Below are positions 58,357 through 64,000 of a DNA stretch of 64,000 nt, piece by piece. Location: contig JAJFFU010000216.1 of the NCBI GenBank assembly GCA_021776465.1, positions 62,001 to 126,000 on the forward strand, given 5' to 3'. The notes under the pieces are model-generated. The model had not been told where the DNA came from. It did no database searches and was given only the letters and a program-made list of their open reading frames with translations. Source of the stretch: Parvularculaceae bacterium (lineage in GTDB: Bacteria > Pseudomonadota > Alphaproteobacteria > Caulobacterales > Parvularculaceae). How positions within the stretch are numbered: position 1 is the first letter of the stretch; the number at the start of each line of letters is the position of its first letter. The position numbers and the translations under genes are program-made.

Positions 58357-58961
58357 TATTTTTTTGTTGTAGGCGTGATGTAAATAATTCCTCTTTTTGC
58401 GCCAACAGCTTCACTGTTGTAATGATGGTGATAGCCTTCGGCTCCATAAATTGCGTCAAACTCAGGTTTAAGCCATTGGAAATTAAATGGCTGATCTCCG
58501 ATCATGTCATACCCCAGCTCTGGATGGTTGGGGACTTGAAAGTCATGTATCGCTATCACAGGTTTAATCCTCGCCACTTTGATGGCTTTAAGCTCTTGTT
58601 TTAAAGGGCAATGTGCGCCCCAGTGAGCGTCAAGGAAAATAAAAGTGGTGTCACCTACCGCGTTGGCTGCAAATATTTTAGATAGTTCAACTGGGCTATC
58701 CCCAAGATGGGTGGTGACATTTTCAAGAGCACCAATTCTATTAATATCCGCAACATGTAAATAGCTGGAATTGATCTCAATCGTATGGACGTTCTCATAG
58801 TGCTCAGCTAAAAAGGCAGTAGTGTAGCCGAGACAGGTACCCGTCTCGATGCAGTTTTTGAGATTAAAGGCATCTTTTAGGCGGATGAATTCCTTTTGAG
58901 CGAAGGTGTCTTGATTCAGAGCACCCTGTTGGTTTTGCATTAATACTGGTTCTTCTATCAT
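58356..58961 (-). CDS. class I SAM-dependent methyltransferase
   Basis: 201 residues. NCIETGTCLGYTTAFLAEHY supplies the SAM-binding glycine loop; VHTIEINSSYLHVADINRIG the acidic second strand; GDTTFIFLDAHWGAHCPLKQ the third motif. It is probably a sugar- or lipid-modifying methyltransferase of the cassette. The start overlaps the next gene by one base. Confidence 0.8.
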   Translation of the reverse strand: MIEEPVLMQNQQGALNQDTFAQKEFIRLKDAFNLKNCIETGTCLGYTTAFLAEHYENVHTIEINSSYLHVADINRIGALENVTTHLGDSPVELSKIFAANAVGDTTFIFLDAHWGAHCPLKQELKAIKVARIKPVIAIHDFQVPNHPELGYDMIGDQPFNFQWLKPEFDAIYGAEGYHHHYNSEAVGAKRGIIYITPTTKK

Positions 58962-58985
58962 TGGTGATTGAATTTAGTCAGTTGT

Positions 58986-59630
58986 TTAAAATTCATAATT
59001 AAATCGTTTCAAGTCTTTGGCGAAATACTTCTCTACCATTTCGCGAGATTTATCGGTGTAATACTGTCTGTAGTCGTTCTCTCTGATTTGACTCTTGTCC
59101 AACACAGGGATTACCTGCGAGGGAAGGCCGAGCTTCTCGAATATAATTTTCTGATCCTTATCGATGTCCTCAAGTTTACCAATAAAATCAACTATCTCAT
59201 CACCGTTGGTGTCTGTGATCCAGTCCATAAGGGTTACAACCTTATTGCTTCCAAAGGGACGGCCAATAGGAGCGACCTTAAAATGTTGAATCCGTAAGTT
59301 CATGTAGTAAGGAATGAACTCCTCCATGGTCATATTTCTACGCTCAATTTCTATGTGCATGAAATGATTCTTATGCTTTTTAGCGTAGAAGTAAGTCGAT
59401 ACTAAAAAATCAAATGGGTTTCTTATGATTGTAAACTTGTAATATGAGTCGTATTTCTTCAATGAAAGGTTCTTTTCAAAATGGAAGCGCATATCTCGTG
59501 GCAGAGAATGTACGCCTTGTAACTCCTCACTGCCATTTATTTCTTCATTCAGGACCTTTCTAAGACTCTTGCCGCCACATTTATACAGGTGGAAGAATAT
59601 AAACTTCTTTTTATGATTCACTAACGCCAT
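58986..59630 (-). CDS. sulfotransferase-like enzyme
   Basis: 214 residues from ATG 59630 (an earlier in-frame start at 59684 lies within the next gene). FIFFHLYKCGGKSLRKVL (5'-phosphosulfate loop type) and IIRNPFDFLVSTYFYAKK (3'-phosphate loop type) mark the PAPS-dependent sulfotransferase fold. The C-terminal end has ILVKDLKRFNYEF-like helix. It should sulfate a glycan or other surface target. A second gene of this type is at 63276. Confidence 0.75.
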   Translation of the reverse strand: MALVNHKKKFIFFHLYKCGGKSLRKVLNEEINGSEELQGVHSLPRDMRFHFEKNLSLKKYDSYYKFTIIRNPFDFLVSTYFYAKKHKNHFMHIEIERRNMTMEEFIPYYMNLRIQHFKVAPIGRPFGSNKVVTLMDWITDTNGDEIVDFIGKLEDIDKDQKIIFEKLGLPSQVIPVLDKSQIRENDYRQYYTDKSREMVEKYFAKDLKRFNYEF

Positions 59631-59641
59631 AATCTCTCTTC

Positions 59642-60337
59642 TTAAACTAAGTTTAGTTTCTCTCTCGGGACGTATTCTTCCCATGCTCTATTTGGTGAAT
59701 GTGCGTGATACTGCATCGGGGTGTACTTTACTCCAAAATCTTTAGAACCCCCAACTAGTTCATCACTCAAAAAATACATATTAGTGGTGGCAACCTCATG
59801 AATCAAAGAATATCCATGGTGGTGGCCTAAAAGCTTGAACGCCTCAAAGCTGCCACCGTAATAATCATTTTCTTCCCAAACTTTTTTAGCATCATACTTC
59901 ATTACTTTGTTCACCCCCACTGGAATGCATCCATTAAACTCGTTGACGATTAATCTTGGACGGTAGCCACCAAGTAAAATACCTTCCAGTACATGAACAT
60001 CATTACCATCGATGTCTATCGATAAAAAATCGAAAACCTTTGGAACGTCGTATTTCTCAAATAATGCGCAGATATTCTCAGAGGTGATAAACTCCTGTTT
60101 AATGTCGGACTCAGGATCGGGGGCGCCATCCATTCTCAATCCAGTCCAACCTCTTTCCAATAAATACTTACTATTTGACATTGATGCTCCCAATCCACCA
60201 GCTCCAAAATCAACTAAAAACCGATTAGTGACTCCAATGTTCTTGAATATGTAATCGTACAGTGGTTCCTCCCCAAATTGAGAATACACCTTCTTTAGAG
60301 GAATATTAGGTAATTGTCTGATCCATGAATTATCCAT
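59642..60337 (-). CDS. FkbM-like methyltransferase
   Basis: 231 residues. RFLVDFGAGGLGASMSNSKY, GWTGLRMDGAPDPESDIKQE and FDFLSIDIDGNDVHVLEGIL, the last with the D-I-D-G-x-D/E core of FkbM-type SAM methyltransferases, which add methyl groups to hydroxyls of sugars. Its last codons include the recurring AAACTTAGTTT repeat. Confidence 0.8.
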   Translation of the reverse strand: MDNSWIRQLPNIPLKKVYSQFGEEPLYDYIFKNIGVTNRFLVDFGAGGLGASMSNSKYLLERGWTGLRMDGAPDPESDIKQEFITSENICALFEKYDVPKVFDFLSIDIDGNDVHVLEGILLGGYRPRLIVNEFNGCIPVGVNKVMKYDAKKVWEENDYYGGSFEAFKLLGHHHGYSLIHEVATTNMYFLSDELVGGSKDFGVKYTPMQYHAHSPNRAWEEYVPREKLNLV

Positions 60338-60338
60338 T

Positions 60339-60977
60339 CTATCTTATTTTTTTAACCAAAATATCGGCGTTCGTCTTAACGACTACTTCCCAGTCGCTCC
60401 CAAGTAATTTCAAAATATCCGACAACCCCTTCTGCCCAGCATAAAGTTCAATATCTGAATATTCCAACAACATCATGCCGATCGTGGGCAACATTTTTAG
60501 AGCACCTTCAATCATGTCGTATTCACACCCCTGAATATCGGACCAAATAAAGTCTATATGATCTACTCCGTTGTCCTTGCAGAACTGGTCAATAGTGTAA
60601 GTCTTAACAGTCTCTTCCCCTTTAAAATCAATCCATTTAAAACGGTCTACAACTTCTTTTGGCTTTCTAATAGAATTAGCGCCCGTCATCTGATTCCCAC
60701 TACGTTCATGAATTCCATCCGACAAGTATAGGGTCGTTTCTCCTATCTGATTGCTGATCGCGCCATGTATGATATTTACATCCAAATTATATCTTTGAAC
60801 TTGCTCGTTTATTTTCTTGATGTTACGACTGTCTGGTTCAAACCCATAATATGCAGGTGAAGATTTACATGAATTGATAATTCTGATCGTATCTTCAGCC
60901 CAATGCATGCCTAGTTCAAAGACTATTGGATCGTCAATCTGTTGTAAATATGCGTATATATGTTTATAGATATTCAT
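60339..60977 (-). CDS. FkbM-like methyltransferase
   Basis: 212 residues from ATG 60977, in an ATGA overlap with the upstream stop (a longer in-frame start at 61019 lies inside that gene). VFELGMHWAEDTIRIINSCK, YYGFEPDSRNIKKINEQVQR, IIHGAISNQIGETTLYLSDG and IDFIWSDIQGCEYDMIEGAL follow the FkbM order, the last being the D-x-Q-G-x-E motif. Second sugar O-methyltransferase of the cassette. Confidence 0.85.
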   Translation of the reverse strand: MNIYKHIYAYLQQIDDPIVFELGMHWAEDTIRIINSCKSSPAYYGFEPDSRNIKKINEQVQRYNLDVNIIHGAISNQIGETTLYLSDGIHERSGNQMTGANSIRKPKEVVDRFKWIDFKGEETVKTYTIDQFCKDNGVDHIDFIWSDIQGCEYDMIEGALKMLPTIGMMLLEYSDIELYAGQKGLSDILKLLGSDWEVVVKTNADILVKKIR

Positions 60978-61921
60978 AAATCGATTAATGTTTTTAACTC
61001 CTTCATTCGGCAATCCCATGTGCAGTACTCACGGACAAATTTACACCCATTCATTCTAATTTGCTCACGTGCATACGGGTTGCTTTGAAAGTATTTTATT
61101 TTATCAGTAAGTTCCTCAATCGTCGACCATGTGCTAATATGATGATCCACGTCAAAATCTATGTCGACATTCTTGAATTTATGCGTTAAGCAAAATCCCC
61201 CTGCACCCATTAACCTGAACATCCTATCACTAGAATATCTGCCGTAATCAAAATGAGAGAGATTGATCGCAATATCTGAACTTCTATAAGCGGTGGCCTC
61301 TTCTTGCAAATTCAGAAACCTGCTCGTAGGATCAACCTTATTCCAATTACTACCGAAAGCCGTGAAATTGTTAGCAAACGCCTGTTTTAATCTTATCACC
61401 ATTTCATATCGGAGATTAGAGAGCGGGAAAGACTGGTTGGCGCCTAAATAATTTGAGCCCATGAAAACAACAGATGGAGTTGGGACTCTTCGACCAGTTG
61501 GCGTAAATATATTTGGGTCAAACCCCACCTGTAAAAAATCAGCGGGAATATTGGCCTTTTTCATTTGCTCCACATCGAACATATTACTAAAAAGAGATAG
61601 GGTAATTACTTTTCCCAACTCCTTATACCATTCAGGAAGTGGATACCGAACATCTCCTGTCCAGTTCAAGGTAATGCTTGTTTTGGTCATTTGTCTTGCA
61701 GTTGCCAGAGTGAGAATCTCAGGGGCTTGTATCTGCATAAAAACCACATCAGGCTTGAATTGACTGTGAATTTTTAAAATGTCTGAATTAATTTTCTGAG
61801 GATCATTTTGATAAGGAAGCCAATTGTAGTGACAAGTCTCAAACTCTTTTTCAAACGATCGCCAAAGACCAACGTTATGATTGCCAAGTGCAAAGTGTAA
61901 TAATTTTGGTTTAGGCTTCAT
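60974..61921 (-). CDS. glycosyltransferase, CgeB/GT4-like
   Basis: 315 residues. Two Rossmann halves: an N-terminal one (LLHFALGNHNVGLWRSFEKE, KPDVVFMQIQAPEILTLATA) and a C-terminal one with PSVVFMGSNYLGANQSFPLS and the donor-binding block YRSSDIAINLSHFDYGRYSS, MGAGGFCLTHKF. This is the CgeB-like arrangement of retaining GT-B transferases. Overlaps the upstream gene by 11 bases. Confidence 0.8.
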   Translation of the reverse strand: MKPKPKLLHFALGNHNVGLWRSFEKEFETCHYNWLPYQNDPQKINSDILKIHSQFKPDVVFMQIQAPEILTLATARQMTKTSITLNWTGDVRYPLPEWYKELGKVITLSLFSNMFDVEQMKKANIPADFLQVGFDPNIFTPTGRRVPTPSVVFMGSNYLGANQSFPLSNLRYEMVIRLKQAFANNFTAFGSNWNKVDPTSRFLNLQEEATAYRSSDIAINLSHFDYGRYSSDRMFRLMGAGGFCLTHKFKNVDIDFDVDHHISTWSTIEELTDKIKYFQSNPYAREQIRMNGCKFVREYCTWDCRMKELKTLIDL

Positions 61922-62612
61922 TGAGAGATGTTGGTTGTATTTGTAAATAAGGTGGCTTGATCCTATCTATAGTTTTGCCATGGATGTAATTACGAACCCC
62001 CGACAAATGTAAATGATAAACTACCACATCCCTACTGGGATTAATAACTTTAAAATATGATGAGAGTAAATGAGCAATTTTATTATCGCAGCCAGCTTTT
62101 CCAAGGGTGAAATCCGCTTCTTTAATATGAGGGAATACGCCTTTTATAATCCAGCAGTCCTGACTGTCTGGTCGATTAAAAAACTTAAATGTCTTCTGGA
62201 CAACATTCTTAACGTCCCACCTACAGAGAGCTAGACAATACCGCTGGTTCCAATGCCACCCCTTGAGGGTCTTGAGCGATTCAATTTTAATGTAAATATC
62301 AGTATTGGCAATAATACTTAGTTGGTCACAACCATCCTTCTTATTAAAGAATCTATGGTTTCTGGTGATCTCAAAATAATCATTAAAGGTGGGTTGGTGA
62401 GCGAAATGGATTAGTTTGATCTTTGGCTTTCTACTTAAAACGCTGGGATTCGTATATAATATTTCAAAGTCTTTAACAAGTGCAGGAGCGATAAGAATAA
62501 ATATTCGATCGATTTCGTCATTTAGGATATTACGAGCCACGCAAATGTTATTCTCCTGATGTCGAGAAGGGTTCTTATCAACATAGTAGTTTATATAGAG
62601 ATTGGCTTTCAC
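61911..62612 (-). CDS. glycosyltransferase-like protein
   Basis: 233 residues. LSIIANTDIYIKIESLKTLK, RYCLALCRWDVK, DCWIIKG and FTLGKAGCDNKIAHLLSSYF, then NPSRDVVVYHLHLSG, form an order seen in a glycosyltransferase-like group from surface-glycan clusters (A-N-T/S-D-I-Y-F ... R-W-D ... D-x-W ... G-C-D-N). The acidic motif would bind the metal and sugar donor. Substrate unknown. Confidence 0.7.
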   Translation of the reverse strand: MKANLYINYYVDKNPSRHQENNICVARNILNDEIDRIFILIAPALVKDFEILYTNPSVLSRKPKIKLIHFAHQPTFNDYFEITRNHRFFNKKDGCDQLSIIANTDIYIKIESLKTLKGWHWNQRYCLALCRWDVKNVVQKTFKFFNRPDSQDCWIIKGVFPHIKEADFTLGKAGCDNKIAHLLSSYFKVINPSRDVVVYHLHLSGVRNYIHGKTIDRIKPPYLQIQPTSLNEA

Positions 62613-63274
62613 TGTCTAGAATTCTCAATAATGTGTAAGTCCTCACGCCAAGACCATGAGTTAGAAATCAATAAATCGTCGGGGGCCCCATATCCAAATC
62701 TTGGATGGAGATACAGGTGTACAGGAGGGTGGTCGATCACCTTGAGGGCATCATCTTTAGATGCACGCAAACTTAATTCATCTAAACAAAAGTTAGCATT
62801 TAACAAAGGGTTATAAACATATGTATAATGATCGTAAAAATGACGCCCCACTACAGGGATATAATGGTGTTTATTATTGATGTGATTAGCAGATGGTAAA
62901 AGGGTGACTCGTCTCTTTGAACAACTTCGCTTAATTATCGTGTCGAATCTATCACGAGTGATCGGGGTAAAATCAGTAATATGCAATAACAAGTCCCAAT
63001 CTTTTACCCTGTCGATATCCCTATTGATAGAGTCCACTTTATCAGTGTGATCCCCAAAATATAGAGAAATCGGAAATCTTTTCAAGAGATACTTAAGGCG
63101 TAGGAGCGTAACCTTATTATAGATCATGGTGTCGTCCTTATCAATAGAAATTAACAGACGGATGTGCTCGTGATCCTTAGCATGATTAAAAACCGAGGTG
63201 ATTATCTTAAAGAGGCTTTCTGGTCTAGATCGACAAGCATACTTTATAAGGAGGTTTTGGTTTTTGGATTCCAT
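62609..63274 (-). CDS. glycosyltransferase family 2-like protein
   Basis: 221 residues. LLIKYACRSRPESLFKIITS, RLLISIDKDDTMI and WDLLLHITDFTPITRDRFDT outline a GT-A fold; the D-K-D-D and D-F positions may replace the usual D-x-D, so activity is uncertain. Overlaps the next gene by four bases. Confidence 0.65.
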   Translation of the reverse strand: MESKNQNLLIKYACRSRPESLFKIITSVFNHAKDHEHIRLLISIDKDDTMIYNKVTLLRLKYLLKRFPISLYFGDHTDKVDSINRDIDRVKDWDLLLHITDFTPITRDRFDTIIKRSCSKRRVTLLPSANHINNKHHYIPVVGRHFYDHYTYVYNPLLNANFCLDELSLRASKDDALKVIDHPPVHLYLHPRFGYGAPDDLLISNSWSWREDLHIIENSRQ

Positions 63275-63275
63275 T

Positions 63276-63893
63276 TTATAATCCCCCCCTAATTATGCGC
63301 TGTAAGTCAGCATTGAATATGTTCATGCGCTGCTCATAAAGCCCTTGCGTTTCTGGCTTTAAATACCTCTGCCAATGTACCGAGTCTGGACTGATGTGAT
63401 AGGGTTGAATTTTTGTTTTTTCATCCTGATCATCTTCCAACTTTTCAGAAATAGCTCTCACATTATCCTTGGAACATAACTCGATAACTTCATCTATATT
63501 GACTCGGGAATTACCTAAATATTCTTCAATGGTCTCAACTACCGAGACTGGGGATTCTGAAAACTGCCGATAATCCAACCAAAGGCCGTGCTCATTCTTA
63601 TTGAATTGATATGAATACTTCAAATGCTTTTCATAGTAATCAATAAATGAATTGATCGTATTCATATGAAGATAGCCACGGAACTGTTTTCCCTTTTTTA
63701 AAACCGTTAGCCGCTTATGGCTCACTAAGGTCTGTTTGAAATCTCTGAATGTGTTTACAAATGGTTTGCCAGCGTACTCTTGCTTAAACTCATGTGTCTT
63801 TATAACCTTGTGGTACGGGTACATCAAACGTAACATGTTGTAGATCAATGTGCTGCCGCTTCTTGGTACTCCATATTGAATTATTTCAGACAT
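63276..63893 (-). CDS. sulfotransferase-like protein
   Basis: 205 residues. The start is set at ATG 63893, four bases after the stop of the upstream gene (TAA 63898-63900); a longer frame from 63941 would overlap it. EIIQYGVPRSGSTLIYNMLR is a PAPS-binding P-loop-like start (G-x-P-R-S-G-S-T), and FVNTFRDFKQTLVSH is the second, 3'-phosphate type motif. The enzyme probably transfers sulfate to a sugar. Together with the gene at 58986 it implies a sulfated glycan product. Confidence 0.75.
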   Translation of the reverse strand: MSEIIQYGVPRSGSTLIYNMLRLMYPYHKVIKTHEFKQEYAGKPFVNTFRDFKQTLVSHKRLTVLKKGKQFRGYLHMNTINSFIDYYEKHLKYSYQFNKNEHGLWLDYRQFSESPVSVVETIEEYLGNSRVNIDEVIELCSKDNVRAISEKLEDDQDEKTKIQPYHISPDSVHWQRYLKPETQGLYEQRMNIFNADLQRIIRGGL

Positions 63894-63897
63894 TCCT

Positions 63898-64000
63898 TTA
63901 AGCAGGGTTTGTTGGGTCGTCTTCAGGGGTCTGATAATCACCAGTCATATCCGTATCAATATTGCGCTCTGTTATAGGCTCTAGAGATGGCGTCCCTACA
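63898..64000 (-). CDS. 3' end of a further gene (partial)
   Basis: An open frame enters from the right edge and stops at TAA 63898-63900. The 33 visible C-terminal residues are acidic, Pro/Thr-rich and disordered-looking (ITERNIDTDMTGDYQTPEDD). It shows that the - operon continues beyond the window. Not identifiable. Confidence 0.5.
   Translation of the reverse strand, partial: VGTPSLEPITERNIDTDMTGDYQTPEDDPTNPA

Noticed and set aside
1..64000. CRISPR arrays, restriction systems or toxin-antitoxin pairs
   Set aside because: No regularly spaced repeats with unique spacers and no recognisable nuclease-methylase or toxin-antitoxin gene pair were seen.
1..64000. Origin from a giant eukaryotic virus because of the glycan genes and jelly-roll proteins
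   Set aside because: Bacteroidota-type promoters, intrinsic terminators, overlapping operons, holin and peptidoglycan hydrolases point to a bacterial host.
1..64000. Integrated prophage or conjugative element
   Set aside because: No integrase, relaxase, conjugation gene or host gene is present; the deviant tRNA alone is not enough to propose an attachment site.

Overview
This looks like part of a large virus (phage) genome infecting a Bacteroidota-type bacterium. It contains a virus-type peptide deformylase, a DnaD-like replication protein, a holin-like protein, two cell-wall hydrolases, spike or fibre proteins and a probable tRNA. There is no relaxase, integrase or ribosomal gene. Starts lack Shine-Dalgarno boxes, and two promoters fit the Bacteroidota pattern TTTG-N18/20-TAnnTTTG (6919-6948 on +, 51285-51316 on -). 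One protein also carries a carboxypeptidase-regulatory-like domain, common in that phylum.

Layout. (1) 1-15.4 kb, + strand: tightly packed early-type genes. They include a nucleotidyltransferase-like protein, peptide deformylase, an HExxH protease, a 504-residue regulator with two helix-turn-helix regions, a 957-residue protein of unknown function, a DnaD-like replication protein and an Xre regulator. They end at a two-way terminator (15394-15427). (2) 15.5-51.2 kb, - strand: a continuous ~36-kb late array of about 65 genes. Most encode proteins of 40-250 residues with a single membrane helix at the extreme N- or C-terminus and a variable soluble part. Recognisable parts are a five-copy family of capsid-like beta-sandwich domains, a spike block (24.7-31.5 kb), lysis enzymes (M15 peptidase, GH19 muramidase or chitinase, DUF2272-like hydrolase, holin, possible spanins), a nuclease and a second HExxH protease. 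The strongest promoter and a perfect intrinsic terminator flank the first two genes, a tiny membrane protein and the best major-capsid candidate. (3) 51.4-53.5 kb, + strand: two glycosyltransferases and small proteins. (4) 53.6-64 kb, - strand: two more membrane-anchored proteins, a lone IS1595-type transposase, then a glycan-modification cassette (two SAM methyltransferases, two FkbM-like methyltransferases, two sulfotransferases, three glycosyltransferase-like proteins) with another capsid-like paralog embedded in it.

Working model (inference): the array encodes the virion of a large, membrane-containing phage built from jelly-roll-like capsid proteins, with dozens of small proteins anchored in an internal lipid layer and a surface decorated by methylated or sulfated sugars. 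No terminase, portal, tape-measure, tail-sheath or tail-tube gene is recognisable in these 64 kb. The packaging ATPase and DNA polymerase would have to lie outside the window. A tailed phage with an unusual membrane-protein set remains possible.

Eleven genes below about 60 codons, two of them with less secure calls, and two genes with apparent +1 frameshifts were found by reading the sequence directly.
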